Of a DNA stretch of 64,000 nt, positions 53,675 through 62,982 are shown one piece after another. Source of the DNA: Paenibacillus sp. URB8-2 (GTDB lineage Bacteria > Bacillota > Bacilli > Paenibacillales > Paenibacillaceae). The number at the start of each line of letters is the position of its first letter. Positions within the stretch are counted from its first letter, which is position 1. Below the pieces are notes generated by a model. The model saw nothing but the letters and a program-made list of their open reading frames with translations, had not been told where the DNA came from and did not search any database. The translations under genes and the position numbers were made by a program. The stretch covers positions 1,054,001 through 1,118,000 of the forward strand of contig NZ_AP023239.1 in NCBI RefSeq assembly GCF_013393385.1, in the 5' to 3' direction.

Positions 53675-54367
53675 ATGACGCTAATTGGACCCTCCATGAT
53701 GTGCGCGGATATGGGCAGGCTGCTGAAGGATATGGAATCTTTAAATCGGGGAGGAGTGGATTATTACCATTTCGACATTATGGACGGAACCTTTGTCCCG
53801 AACTTCGCCATGAGCCCCGATATGCTGAGGACGCTTCGCCCGTATACGGACAGACCTTTTGACATTCATCTGATGGTAGAAGAGCCCGAACGCTATATTG
53901 AGCTGTTCGTCGAAGCGGGGGCGGACTGGATCTCGGTACATGCCGAGACCAAGGTTCATCTCCAGCGCGCGCTTCAGATGATCAGGGACAGCGGACTGAA
54001 GGCCGGGGTCGCCCTTAATCCCTCCACGCCGCTGAACTGTCTGGAATATGTGCTTGATGTAACGGATTATGTGTGTCTCATGACGGTTAACCCTGGTTTC
54101 GCGGGTCAAAAATTTATCCCGAGCACCTACCGCAAAATCTCCGATTTGAAAAAGATGATCAAACGCAGCGGAGAAGATGTCCGGATTCAGGTTGACGGGA
54201 ATATCAGCTTTGAAACCATACCAGGGGTTCTGGACAGGGGAGCGGATCTGCTGGTATGCGGAACCTCCTGCCTGTTCAAGCCGAACACGGATTTGGAGCT
54301 CGCTGCTCTGGAACTGAGGGGATTTCTTGAAGCTAAACCGGCGCAGGCCGCCGTTCGGGAGGGATAG
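53675..54367 (+). CDS. Ribulose-phosphate 3-epimerase family enzyme, allulose-6-phosphate epimerase-like
   Basis: This is a 230-residue TIM-barrel epimerase. The motifs HFDIMDGTFVPN and HLMV carry the metal-binding His and Asp residues, and QVDGN carries the catalytic Asp. The segment LMTVNPGFAGQKFIP has FAGQ where ordinary Rpe has FGGQ, as in E. coli AlsE, which turns D-allulose 6-phosphate into fructose 6-phosphate. AGAGGTG precedes the ATG. It is the first gene of a six-gene operon and lies three bases before the kinase gene. Confidence 0.85.
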   Translation: MTLIGPSMMCADMGRLLKDMESLNRGGVDYYHFDIMDGTFVPNFAMSPDMLRTLRPYTDRPFDIHLMVEEPERYIELFVEAGADWISVHAETKVHLQRALQMIRDSGLKAGVALNPSTPLNCLEYVLDVTDYVCLMTVNPGFAGQKFIPSTYRKISDLKKMIKRSGEDVRIQVDGNISFETIPGVLDRGADLLVCGTSCLFKPNTDLELAALELRGFLEAKPAQAAVREG

Positions 54368-54370
54368 ACG

Positions 54371-55330
54371 ATGATCACAGTGGCAGGTAGCATTAACATG
54401 GACATTATCGCCAGAATCGACCGATACCCGGGACATGGCGAGACGAGATACGGCAAGGATGCACAGATGCTTCCCGGGGGCAAGGGAGCCAATCAGGCGG
54501 TCACCTGCGCGAGATTGGGCAAGGAGACGCATATAATCGGCTGCACCGGAGACGATGCCTTCGGCGGCGTTGTACTGGACAGCCTTAAGGCCAATGGGGT
54601 CGGCACTTCCCATCTGAAGCTGGCTCAAGGCTCTCCGACCGGGGTGGTGCTGATCACGATAGACGATACGGCGGAGAATACCATGATTGTGGTCAAAGGA
54701 GCCAATGAAGAAATCCGGCCCGGCGACATTGAAGAGCGGATCGAACTGCTGAAGCGCAGCAAGGTTCTGCTGGTCCAGATGGAAATCCCGCATGACACGG
54801 TCATTTATGCGATGAAACGGGCGCGCGAGCTCGGCGTCTTCGTTATTCTCGATCCCGCTCCCGCGGACGGCATTCAGCCCGAAGCGGTCCGGTATGCCGA
54901 TCTGATCACGCCCAACAGACAGGAGACTCTCCATCTGACGGGAATCGACGTTACTGACGAGCAATCGGCGCTGGAGGCGGCGAGGAGGCTTGAAGCGGCG
55001 GGTGCAAGAGCGAGCATCATCAAGATGGCGGAGAAGGGGTCCTTCATTTATTCCTCGGGACAGGGGACGCGGATTCCCGGCATTCCCGTACAAGCGGTGG
55101 ATACGGTAGGGGCGGGCGATTCCTTCGCGGGGGCGCTGGCCGTCGCCCTTGATGAGGGATGCCCGCTGGAGGAAGCCGTAAGATTCGCAACAGTTGTAAG
55201 CGCTATAAAGGTCTCTAACCAAGGCGCTCAGGACGGTATCCCGGGATGGGGGGAGATTGAAGCGTTCTGCCGGGAAAGGCAGATTGCGACATACCGGGAA
55301 CTCATGAGCCGGCAGGAGAAGGAGGCGTAA
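54371..55330 (+). CDS. PfkB-family sugar kinase (ribokinase-like)
   Basis: This is a 319-residue kinase with the PfkB signatures GGKGANQAV near residue 36 and DTVGAGDSFAGAL near 240; the Asp of GAGD is the catalytic base. The opening AGSINMDIIARID is typical of ribokinase. The substrate may be ribose or another ketose or pentose brought in by the ABC transporter downstream; the adjacent AlsE-like epimerase suggests a ketohexose such as allulose. The gene ends three bases before the ATPase gene. Confidence 0.88.
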   Translation: MITVAGSINMDIIARIDRYPGHGETRYGKDAQMLPGGKGANQAVTCARLGKETHIIGCTGDDAFGGVVLDSLKANGVGTSHLKLAQGSPTGVVLITIDDTAENTMIVVKGANEEIRPGDIEERIELLKRSKVLLVQMEIPHDTVIYAMKRARELGVFVILDPAPADGIQPEAVRYADLITPNRQETLHLTGIDVTDEQSALEAARRLEAAGARASIIKMAEKGSFIYSSGQGTRIPGIPVQAVDTVGAGDSFAGALAVALDEGCPLEEAVRFATVVSAIKVSNQGAQDGIPGWGEIEAFCRERQIATYRELMSRQEKEA

Positions 55331-55333
55331 TTC

Positions 55334-56851
55334 ATGGCTGAATATTTGCTGGAAATGAACCGGATCAGCAAGACCTACCCGGGCGTCAAGGCACTCGACA
55401 ATGTCCGGTTTGCCGTCAAGGCGGGAGAAGTGCACGCGCTGATCGGGGAAAACGGGGCGGGAAAGTCCACCCTCATGAAGATACTCGCAGGCGTGGAGCA
55501 GCCGGATGAAGGAGCGGAAATCTGCTTCAACGGAGAGCCGGTCCGGTTCGCCCGTGCGATTGATGCCACCCGTCTCGGAATTTCGATTATCTACCAGGAT
55601 CTCAGTCTGTTCCCCAATTTATCGGTGGCGGAGAACATCTGCATCGGGCGCGGCGGAGAAGGCGGCGGTCTGGTGAAGTGGAAGGATATGAAAGAGACCG
55701 CCGAGCGGGTGCTTCGGGAACTGAGGCTGCAGGTCGATGTCGATCTGCCTGTGGAGAAGCTCAGCATCGCCAAGCAGCAGATGGTGGCTATCGCCAGGTC
55801 TCTCGCCTTCGACTCTAGGTTGATTGTGATGGATGAGCCGACCTCGTCCCTGTCCTCCGGAGAAGTCGAGCAGCTGTACCGGGTTGTGGACGATCTACAG
55901 CGCAAAGGCATCGCCATTATCTTCATCAGCCACAAGCTGAAGGAGCTGTTCAAGGTCTCCGACCGCTTTACGGTTCTTCGGGACGGCAAATTTGTAGGCA
56001 GCTACGACAAATCCGAACTGGATGAGGATAAGTTGATCGCCTTGATGGTCGGACGGCAGCTTGAAGCGGTCGACAAAGTGGGGACGGGGCCTTACGGGCA
56101 GGTTGTGCTGGAAGTCGAGAATTTGTCCAAACGGGGCAATTTCAAAGATATATCCTTTTCGCTGAGAGAGGGGGAAATTATCGGGATTACCGGTTTGGTG
56201 GGAGCCGGAAGGACGGAGCTGGCGCAGGCACTGTTCGGCCTTAACCGTCCCGACAGCGGCATAATCAGAGTATCCGGCAGGCAGGTAGACCTTAAATCGT
56301 CCGGCGACGCCATCCGGCACAAGATCGCCTATATTCCGGAGAGCCGCCAAACGGAAGGTTTGTTTCTGCGACAGTCCATCATTGACAATATTTCGGTCAC
56401 CGTGTTCCGCCAGATGCTCAATAAATTCAGACTGATCGAGCGGAGCAGGGAGAAGCAGCTTGCCAGCGAGTATATTCAAATTCTGGATATCCGCCCCCCG
56501 ATCGCCGATATGAACGCGGGGCAGCTGTCGGGCGGCAACCAGCAGAAGATCGTGATCGCCAAGTGGCTGTCGACCGAGCCGAAGATTCTGATTATCGATG
56601 AGCCGACCAACGGTATCGATATCGGAGCCAAGACGGAAATTCACCGTCTGCTGCGGCGTTTAACCGCCAAGGGCATCGCCGTAATCGTCATCTCTTCGGA
56701 GCTGCCCGAGGTTCTTGCGGTCAGCGACCGGATCCTCGTCATGAAGCAGGGGAGAATTACCGGCGAGCTTAACGCCGACGAGGCTACCCAGGAGAGCATC
56801 ATGAACCTCGCGGTGCTCGGAGCGGGGAACAAGCAGGCGGACCCGGCCTGA
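55334..56851 (+). CDS. Sugar ABC transporter double ATPase, RbsA type
   Basis: This is a 505-residue fused ATPase. Domain 1 has Walker A GENGAGKST and Walker B LIVMDEPTS; its signature motif is altered to LSIAKQQ. Domain 2 has signature LSGGNQQK and Walker B ILIIDEPTN, but a degenerate Walker A (GLVGAGRTE). This asymmetry is normal for the RbsA/MglA family. It energises the two permeases encoded next. AGGAGG is at the end of the kinase gene. Confidence 0.92.
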   Translation: MAEYLLEMNRISKTYPGVKALDNVRFAVKAGEVHALIGENGAGKSTLMKILAGVEQPDEGAEICFNGEPVRFARAIDATRLGISIIYQDLSLFPNLSVAENICIGRGGEGGGLVKWKDMKETAERVLRELRLQVDVDLPVEKLSIAKQQMVAIARSLAFDSRLIVMDEPTSSLSSGEVEQLYRVVDDLQRKGIAIIFISHKLKELFKVSDRFTVLRDGKFVGSYDKSELDEDKLIALMVGRQLEAVDKVGTGPYGQVVLEVENLSKRGNFKDISFSLREGEIIGITGLVGAGRTELAQALFGLNRPDSGIIRVSGRQVDLKSSGDAIRHKIAYIPESRQTEGLFLRQSIIDNISVTVFRQMLNKFRLIERSREKQLASEYIQILDIRPPIADMNAGQLSGGNQQKIVIAKWLSTEPKILIIDEPTNGIDIGAKTEIHRLLRRLTAKGIAVIVISSELPEVLAVSDRILVMKQGRITGELNADEATQESIMNLAVLGAGNKQADPA

Positions 56852-56966
56852 GCCCTTTAGGGGAGTCTCGTGCGGGGAGCCCGGCGGGAGCGGCAGGCCG
56901 GGGCTAGCGAGAACTGTAAGGTTGAATGATTAACAAGAACTATAAGCATACCGGGCGGTGATTAAC

Positions 56967-57950
56967 ATGAGAAAAGTATTTAAATCCAAAGAAATGGGGA
57001 TTCTGGCCGTACTCCTTCTTCTGGGCCTTGTGCTCGGATTCAGCAATCCCGTCTTTCTGACGGCCGACAATCTGCTTGATATTTTGAAAGCGAATTCCGT
57101 CCTTGTCATATTGGCCATGGGCATGACGCTCGTCATCATAACCGGGGGCATCGATGTTTCGGTGGGGGCCGCCACAAGCGCGGCGGTCGTCATCACAGGC
57201 CATCTCATGCAGTTGCTTCCGGACAATCCGTTATCCATTGCAGTGATGTTCGGCATAGCCGCGGTTACGGGCGTCGCTGTCGGCCTGATCAACGGCGCGC
57301 TGATCGCGCGTCTCAGCATTCCCCCGATTGTGGTGACGCTCGGGACCATGAGCATTATTAATGGAAGCATCCTGTTCTTCACGAACGGCGTGTATCTGAA
57401 CAGCAGCAATTTTCCTGCCGCCTTCATTTCCTTTTCCGAAATCAAAATCGCGGGTTTCTCCATCATCATCTACATGCTGCTGGCCGTAACGCTCGTCACC
57501 TGGTTCATCATGAAATATACCGCCATCGGCAGAGCCGTATTTGCGATCGGAGGCAATCCCGTCTCCGCCGTCCGCGCAGGCATCAGCCTGAAAGGTACCC
57601 AGATGTTTGTATACGGATTCATGGGTCTCCTTGCCGGCATTGCCGCCATCTCGCAGATGGCTTATACCAAATCAGTCGACCCAAACGGCATGCTTGGCTT
57701 TGAACTCACCGTCATATCGGCGGTCGTTATCGGCGGGGCGAACATTCTGGGCGGAAGCGGGTCCGTCTGGGGAACCCTGCTCGGCGTCCTGCTGATCGGG
57801 GTGATGCAGAACGGGCTGATTCTGATGCACATCGACACCTACTGGCAGAAAGTCGTTGTCGGGCTGGTGATCCTGTTCGCGGTATCGTACGACCACCTGC
57901 AGCGCAAACGGGCTGAAGCCAGACTGTTGAAAGTGGAAGTCGAAGCCTAG
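56967..57950 (+). CDS. Sugar ABC transporter permease, RbsC type (1)
   Basis: This is a 327-residue permease with eight to ten helices and the family features LVIITGGIDVSVGA in the first half and GGANILGGSGSVWGTLLG near residue 250. ATG 56967 is preferred over GTG 56958, because GGCGGTGATT, a good match to the anti-Shine-Dalgarno complement, covers that GTG. A 115-base gap separates it from the ATPase gene; I see no feature there. It pairs with the second permease. Confidence 0.9.
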   Translation: MRKVFKSKEMGILAVLLLLGLVLGFSNPVFLTADNLLDILKANSVLVILAMGMTLVIITGGIDVSVGAATSAAVVITGHLMQLLPDNPLSIAVMFGIAAVTGVAVGLINGALIARLSIPPIVVTLGTMSIINGSILFFTNGVYLNSSNFPAAFISFSEIKIAGFSIIIYMLLAVTLVTWFIMKYTAIGRAVFAIGGNPVSAVRAGISLKGTQMFVYGFMGLLAGIAAISQMAYTKSVDPNGMLGFELTVISAVVIGGANILGGSGSVWGTLLGVLLIGVMQNGLILMHIDTYWQKVVVGLVILFAVSYDHLQRKRAEARLLKVEVEA

Positions 57951-57963
57951 GAGGGGAAACGAA

Positions 57964-58935
57964 GTGATAAAAATTTCCAAGGAAAGTACGCTGGGTCTCA
58001 TTCTGGTTGCGCTGTTCATTCTCATGGCGGTCACGGCGCCCGGGTTTCTCGATCCCTATAATCTCAGCAATATGATGTTTCAGTTCCCGGAGTTGGCCAT
58101 TCTCGCCATCGGCATGATGGTCGTCATTATCACCTCGGGCATCGATCTTTCCCTTACTTTTACCGCGGCGTTCTCCGGGGTGATTGCGGCCATGACGATG
58201 ACGCATCACTATCCGATTCCGCTGGCCATCGCGGCCGGCGTTGGCGTTGCACTGCTGTGCGGACTGGTGAACGGCTTCTTCGTCGCATTCATCGGTGTTT
58301 CGCCGATCCTGGTGACGCTGGGAACTATGGTACTGTTTGAAGGACTTATCTTAAGCATAACCAAAGGCGACGCGATCTCCGGCTTCCCGGACGCGTTCGG
58401 CTGGATCGGCAATATGAGCATAGGGCCGTTCCCGCTTTCGATTCTGATATTTGCCGCGCTGGCTCTCGCCGCCTCGGTTCTGCTGAACAGAACACCGTGG
58501 GGAAGAAGCGTATACAAGGTCGGCATTAATCCTGTGGCGGCCCGCTTCTCGGGGATAAATGTAACCAGAGTGCTGCTTGGCGTCTACCTGTTCTCGGCGT
58601 TCGCCGCCTCGGTCTCTTCAATGATCATGATCTCCCGCTACAACTCGGCAAAAGTGGATCTGGGCTCGTCCTACCAGTTGCTCACCATCGCCGCCGCCGT
58701 TCTTGGCGGAACCGACATCGCCGGCGGGTACGGCAAAGTGATCGGTACGGTCTATGCCGTCGGTATATTTCAGGTGCTGTCCAATGGCCTGAACCTTCTT
58801 GGGGTACCGCGTACGGTGGTCGATATCATGATGGGCGTGATTCTGATCGCGGTCCTGACCCTGAATTATTTTACGGCCAAAACCAGGAAGAAGAAGAGCG
58901 TGAAGCAGGCGCTCCAGGTCAAATCGGCAAGCTGA
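57964..58935 (+). CDS. Sugar ABC transporter permease, RbsC type (2)
   Basis: This is a 323-residue permease related to the one before it, with VVIITSGIDLSLTF and AAVLGGTDIAGGYGKVIGT. GTG 57964 follows GGAGGGG. Two distinct permeases with one double ATPase is the arrangement of Lsr (LsrC/LsrD) and rhamnose-type transporters, unlike the ribose system with a single RbsC. It ends with a basic tail. Confidence 0.9.
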   Translation: MIKISKESTLGLILVALFILMAVTAPGFLDPYNLSNMMFQFPELAILAIGMMVVIITSGIDLSLTFTAAFSGVIAAMTMTHHYPIPLAIAAGVGVALLCGLVNGFFVAFIGVSPILVTLGTMVLFEGLILSITKGDAISGFPDAFGWIGNMSIGPFPLSILIFAALALAASVLLNRTPWGRSVYKVGINPVAARFSGINVTRVLLGVYLFSAFAASVSSMIMISRYNSAKVDLGSSYQLLTIAAAVLGGTDIAGGYGKVIGTVYAVGIFQVLSNGLNLLGVPRTVVDIMMGVILIAVLTLNYFTAKTRKKKSVKQALQVKSAS

Positions 58936-59009
58936 ACGCGCTTCAAGGCGTTCTTCCCAATATCAATTCCCAATATCATGTCCAAAGATCAGAAAGGGGT
59001 TGTTACAAA

Positions 59010-60047
59010 ATGACAAAAAAATGGAAACAAGCGGTGGCAGGACTCCTTGCGGCTTCGATGATTCTGGCGGGCTGCTCGGTCAAGACGTCACAGAGCGGAA
59101 GCGCCGCGCAGGCGGAGGGCAGCTCATCCGGCGGCAAAATCAAGATCGCGATTGTTCCGAAGGTGGTAGGCATTCCTTATTTCAACGCCTCGGAGACGGG
59201 GGCTAAGAAGGCGGGGCAGGACCTTGGCGTCGATGTGATCTATACGGGGCCGACGCAGGCCGACGCGGCTCAGCAGGTCAAAATCATTGAAGACCTCATC
59301 AGCCAGAAGGTTGACGTTATAGCCGTGGCTCCGAACGACCCCGCGTCGCTGACGCCGGTGCTCAAGCGGGCCAAGGATCAGGGCATCCACGTGATGGACT
59401 GGGATACGCCGGCCGACCAGTCGGTGGTCGAGCTGTCCGTTCACCAGATCGACGATGAAATCTTCGGCCGGACCATGATGGATAAACTGGTGGAGAAGAT
59501 CGGCTCGGACAGCGGAGAATTCGCCATTCTGACCGGAGGCATGTCTGCAGCGAATCTCAATACCTGGATCGGCTGGGCCAAAAAGCAGGCGGAAGAGAAA
59601 TACCCGAACATGAAGCTCGTCAACGATAAAATCGCGACCGACGAGAAGCAGCAGGTTGCATATCAGAAAACGCTCGATTTGTTGAAAGCGTATCCCGATC
59701 TTAAGGGGCTGCTGGCCTTCTCGACGGTAGCGCCTCTGGGCGCCGCCCAGGCCATCCAGGAGAAGGGGCTGCAGGGCAAGGTGGCCGTCATCGGAGCCTC
59801 CCTTCCAACCGATTCCAAACCGTATATCTTAGACGGTTCCATGTCGTCCGCCCTGCTCTGGAACCCGGAAAATCTGGGATACCTGACGGTATCGCTCGCC
59901 AAGAATCTGGAAGAAGGCAAGCTTCCCGCCAATGGAGACGATGTGCCCAACGTCGGCACAATCCAAGTGAAGGATGACAACAAAACCGTCATCATGGGGC
60001 CGCCTACCGAATTCACCAAGGAGAATGTGGATCAATTCAAGTTTTAA
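59010..60047 (+). CDS. LsrB/RhaS-like sugar-binding lipoprotein
   Basis: This is a 345-residue lipoprotein (lipobox LAGC, Cys22) with a periplasmic-binding-protein fold. The opening AIVPKVVGIPYFNASETGAK and the end FTKENVDQFKF follow LsrB closely. The segment where LsrB has Asp-Gln (TDQNQW as I recall) reads AANLNTW here, and the Pro-x-Ala pair is also changed. The autoinducer-2 pocket is therefore not conserved, and a sugar such as allulose, ribulose or rhamnose is more likely. It is the last gene of the operon. Confidence 0.88.
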   Translation: MTKKWKQAVAGLLAASMILAGCSVKTSQSGSAAQAEGSSSGGKIKIAIVPKVVGIPYFNASETGAKKAGQDLGVDVIYTGPTQADAAQQVKIIEDLISQKVDVIAVAPNDPASLTPVLKRAKDQGIHVMDWDTPADQSVVELSVHQIDDEIFGRTMMDKLVEKIGSDSGEFAILTGGMSAANLNTWIGWAKKQAEEKYPNMKLVNDKIATDEKQQVAYQKTLDLLKAYPDLKGLLAFSTVAPLGAAQAIQEKGLQGKVAVIGASLPTDSKPYILDGSMSSALLWNPENLGYLTVSLAKNLEEGKLPANGDDVPNVGTIQVKDDNKTVIMGPPTEFTKENVDQFKF

Positions 60048-60060
60048 ATTCCCACATGTG

Positions 60061-60100
60061 AACAAGAACCGTTCCGGTATTCCCGGGATGGTTCTTGTTT
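60061..60100 (+). terminator. Likely terminator of the sugar operon
   Basis: AACAAGAACC pairs with GGTTCTTGTT, with CCGG/CCGG inside; the T-tail is short. Confidence 0.6.
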
Positions 60101-60258
60101 GGTCTTATGGCCCGGTTACCTTAAACAGGAGCCTGTCAGCTTATTGTTCAACGCCCGCCTAACCCCTTCCCGGCTCCGAAATATCCTCGGTGAATCAGGA
60201 GAGGAACAAACGTGTTTCATGGTGCAGCGTCCAGATCGCCGGAGATCAATAGGGAGGT

Positions 60259-60326
60259 ATACTTCAGAAGTATGCCGATTGTCTCCATGGATTCTGGCTT
60301 GTCCCTATCAATCTGTGGTATATTAA
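60259..60326 (+). promoter_or_regulatory. Promoter region of the pyrophosphatase gene
   Basis: TTGTCC (60299-60304) and TATTAA (60321-60326) are 16 bases apart. A perfect inverted repeat ATACTTC-A-GAAGTAT (60259-60273) lies just upstream. Nothing else is seen in the gap from 60101 to 60357. Confidence 0.5.
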
Positions 60327-60357
60327 ATGGAATAAAACCAAAGTAAGGAGCTTGGAA

Positions 60358-61290
60358 ATGGAAAAAACATTGATCTTTGGACACAAAAATCCCGACACTG
60401 ATACGATTTGCTCCGCCATCGCCTACGCCGCGCTCAAAAAAGAGCTGGGCTGGGACGCTGAAGCCGTCCGCCTCGGCGAAGTCGGCTCTGAAACGAAATA
60501 TGCCCTGGACCATTTCGGCGTGGAAGCTCCGCGTCTGGTAGAAAATGTGGCCAGTGAAGCGAAACAGGTTATTCTTGTCGACCATAACGAGCGCCAGCAG
60601 AGCGCGAACGACATCGATCAGGTGCGCGTCGTTGAGGTTATCGACCATCACCGGATCGCCAACTTCGAAACGGCTCATCCGCTGTACTACCGCGCCGAGC
60701 CGGTAGGCTGCACCGCAACGATACTGAAGAAGCTCTACAAGGAGAACGGAGTGGAGATTTCGAAGCCGGTAGCCGGACTTATGCTGTCCGCCATCGTGTC
60801 CGATTCCCTGCTGTTCAAATCCCCGACCTGCACGGATGAGGATGTAGCCGCCGCCAAGGAACTGGCGGAAATCGCCGGCGTGGACGCGGACAGCTACGGT
60901 CTGAGCATGCTGAAGGCCGGAGCGGACCTGAGCGACAAGAGCATCGATACGCTGCTTAACCTGGACGCGAAGGAATTTACAATGGGCGACAAGAAGGTGA
61001 TTATCGCCCAGGTCAACGCGATTGACACGAACGATGTGCTGTCTCGCCAGGCCGAGCTTGAGGGCGCACTGCAGGGCATTATCGACGAGAAGGGGCTTGA
61101 TCTGTTCCTGTTCGTTGTAACGGACATCCTGAACAGCGATTCCGTCGGCGTCGCGCTGGGCAGCGCGGCAGGGGCCGTCGAGCAAGCTTACAATGTGAAG
61201 CTGGACGGCAACAAGGCCTTGCTCAAAGGCGTCGTTTCCCGCAAATCGCAGATCGTGCCGGTCCTTACCGAAACGATTTCCAAGCTGTAG
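60358..61290 (+). CDS. ppaC: Manganese-dependent inorganic pyrophosphatase
   Basis: This is a 310-residue family II pyrophosphatase of the DHH superfamily. Metal ligands are visible in [17 protein letters not shown] and VIDHHRI, and the C-terminal DHHA2 domain has [10 protein letters not shown]. It hydrolyses pyrophosphate in the cytoplasm and drives biosynthesis forward. ATG 60358 has AAGGAG at the right distance. The TTG two codons earlier is less likely. It is a single gene with a terminator at 61374-61416. Confidence 0.95.
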   Translation: MEKTLIFGHKNPDTDTICSAIAYAALKKELGWDAEAVRLGEVGSETKYALDHFGVEAPRLVENVASEAKQVILVDHNERQQSANDIDQVRVVEVIDHHRIANFETAHPLYYRAEPVGCTATILKKLYKENGVEISKPVAGLMLSAIVSDSLLFKSPTCTDEDVAAAKELAEIAGVDADSYGLSMLKAGADLSDKSIDTLLNLDAKEFTMGDKKVIIAQVNAIDTNDVLSRQAELEGALQGIIDEKGLDLFLFVVTDILNSDSVGVALGSAAGAVEQAYNVKLDGNKALLKGVVSRKSQIVPVLTETISKL

Positions 61291-61373
61291 GTTTATACAA
61301 TAAATTTTTTTGCCCGCACTGCTATCGGACAGGCCTCAAAGCCGTGTCTCCGCTCCGCGGGAATGATGCGCGC

Positions 61374-61416
61374 AGGGAATCCCGGCAGCCGTTACCGGCC
61401 AGGGATTCCCTTTTTT
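61374..61416 (+). terminator. Terminator after the pyrophosphatase gene
   Basis: AGGGAATCCC pairs with GGGATTCCCT and is followed by six T. Confidence 0.85.
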
Positions 61417-61512
61417 CTGTACAGGCTCTTGATTAAGGCTGCCCCAAACCGATTGCCTGTTGGATTTTCGATTGGTACAATTAGAAGGACTCAATGAAGG
61501 GAGGAGAATGGG

Positions 61513-61947
61513 ATGACCAAACGCAATATAGGCTCCCTGCAATATAAATCATTCGGCCTGGCCCTTCAGGCGCTGGTGGTGCTTGCCAAGGACGGGGGGA
61601 CCTGTCCCAGCTGCGAGATCGCCAAGATGATGTCGTCCGAGCCGACGCTGCTCCGCCGCATTCTGGCCAAGCTGGCGAAGGAGTCCATCCTGGTCACCCG
61701 GGAAGGGCGGGATGGGGGATATACGCTGAACAAGGCGCCCGACCAGTTGACGCTGGCCGAAGTATACCGCGCGCTGGAAGTAGGAGAAGCCCGTCATGAG
61801 GCGGTCAGCGGCACGATGTGCGTGAGTGATTTCGGGACTCAGATGAAGACGGCATGCTGCGGCATTTTGGAAGAGGTCGACCGAAGCGTCACCGAGGTAC
61901 TGAAAAATTATACGGTTGCCGATGTCGTTCGAAAAGCGGGATATTGA
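61513..61947 (+). CDS. Rrf2-family regulator with several cysteines
   Basis: This is a 144-residue winged-helix regulator. The HTH lies in SSEPTLLRRILAKLAKE, and DGGYTLNKAPDQLTLAEVYRA is the typical Rrf2 wing. Cys residues occur in TCPSCE, MCVSD and TACCG. They differ from the IscR cluster pattern but could sense oxidants or electrophiles, as in YwnA-type members. GGGAGGAGA precedes the ATG. It probably controls the nitroreductase gene behind it. Confidence 0.88.
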   Translation: MTKRNIGSLQYKSFGLALQALVVLAKDGGTCPSCEIAKMMSSEPTLLRRILAKLAKESILVTREGRDGGYTLNKAPDQLTLAEVYRALEVGEARHEAVSGTMCVSDFGTQMKTACCGILEEVDRSVTEVLKNYTVADVVRKAGY

Positions 61948-62002
61948 CAGTTCGCTTTTTATTGTTTTATACTGTGCTTATTAAACAACAGTTGAATTGT
62001 TG
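61944..62002 (+). promoter_or_regulatory. Nitroreductase promoter and candidate Rrf2 operator
   Basis: TTGACA (61944-61949), overlapping the Rrf2 stop codon, and TATACT (61968-61973) are 18 bases apart. The palindrome CAACAGTTGAATTGTTG (61986-62002) lies at the expected start site, where a bound repressor would block transcription. Confidence 0.6.
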
Positions 62003-62131
62003 AGACGGATTTCCGGAAGTAACATTTTTTTTGGTTTTAACTGTGCCATTATACACACAGAATTAAGGGTGGGAGCAGCAGCCGCCCGGCCCGGCCGGCG
62101 GAATTATTTTTCATTCAGGAGGAAACCAACT

Positions 62132-62779
62132 ATGGAAACGCAAGTAGAGAACAGCCTGTCTTTCAGCCAAGTTATTCAGGAACGCCATTCGGTAAGAAAA
62201 TACGATTCTTCCCGGAAAATGTCCGATGAAGAGATCCATGATCTGCTGAACGATGCCGTCCTGGCCCCGTCCTCTTCCAATCTTCAGCCTTGGCGTTTCA
62301 TCGTCATTACAGATCAGGCGCTCAAGGAGCAGCTGCTGCCGATCGCCTACAACCAGCAGCAAGTTGTGGAAGCATCCGCCATTATTGCCGTGCTTGGCGA
62401 CCTTGAAGCCTACCGAAACGTGGATAAGATTTGGGATTCGGCGGTAGAGGCCGGTCACGCGACGCCGGAAGTGCGGAATATGATGGTGGAGAACAGCTGG
62501 AACAACTACTCCGCGCTCAGCCGGGAGAAGCAGAAGGAAATCGCGCTGGTGGACGGAGGTCTCATCTCCATGCAGCTGATGCTGGCGGCCAAGGCGAAAG
62601 GCTATGACACGGTGCCTATGGGCGGCTACAATGCCGATCAATTCCGCGAGATGTTCCAGATTCCGCAACGCTATGCGACCGTAATGCTGATTGCCGTAGG
62701 TCATGCTGCGGCCGCAGGACGCCAGACCACACGCCTGCCGCTCGAAGATGTGGTTCAATTTAATGGATTCAAAGGCTGA
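62132..62779 (+). CDS. Nitroreductase-family flavoenzyme
   Basis: This is a 215-residue FMN enzyme of the NfsB/YdgI-like type. ERHSVRKYD with the FMN-contacting Arg is near residue 17, APSSSNLQPWRF follows near residue 45, and the C-terminal half has VPMGGYN. It probably reduces nitro compounds or quinones with NAD(P)H. ATG 62132 has a perfect CAGGAGGA. Its promoter overlaps the end of the Rrf2 gene. Confidence 0.9.
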   Translation: METQVENSLSFSQVIQERHSVRKYDSSRKMSDEEIHDLLNDAVLAPSSSNLQPWRFIVITDQALKEQLLPIAYNQQQVVEASAIIAVLGDLEAYRNVDKIWDSAVEAGHATPEVRNMMVENSWNNYSALSREKQKEIALVDGGLISMQLMLAAKAKGYDTVPMGGYNADQFREMFQIPQRYATVMLIAVGHAAAAGRQTTRLPLEDVVQFNGFKG

Positions 62780-62833
62780 ATCCAATCTTGGCGCTAATCC
62801 CCGCCGTCTTCCGGAAGATGGCAGTTAATTGCG

Positions 62834-62861
62834 AACCCCCGCCAAACCGGCGGGGGTTCGT
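62834..62861 (+). terminator. Hairpin after the nitroreductase gene
   Basis: CGAACCCCCGCC pairs perfectly with GGCGGGGGTTCG around AAACC. The T-tail is poor, so termination strength is uncertain. Confidence 0.55.
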
Positions 62862-62982
62862 TAGCGTCCGGCGGGATTTCGCTATTAAAGCCCCTTTCTG
62901 CTACAATTTTGGTATGACGGCAGAGACCGCTTTAGACGCGAAAAGAACGACGGAAAGCTTTTGAACAGGAGGCTGAAGCGCA

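Noticed and set aside
53741..55435. Long open frame on the minus strand opposite the epimerase and kinase genes
   Set aside because: Both plus-strand genes have clear family motifs and ribosome binding sites; the minus frame has neither.
59010..60047. Autoinducer-2 receptor LsrB
   Set aside because: The overall fold matches, but the key ligand-contacting residues as I recall them are changed, and lsrK, lsrF and lsrG are missing.
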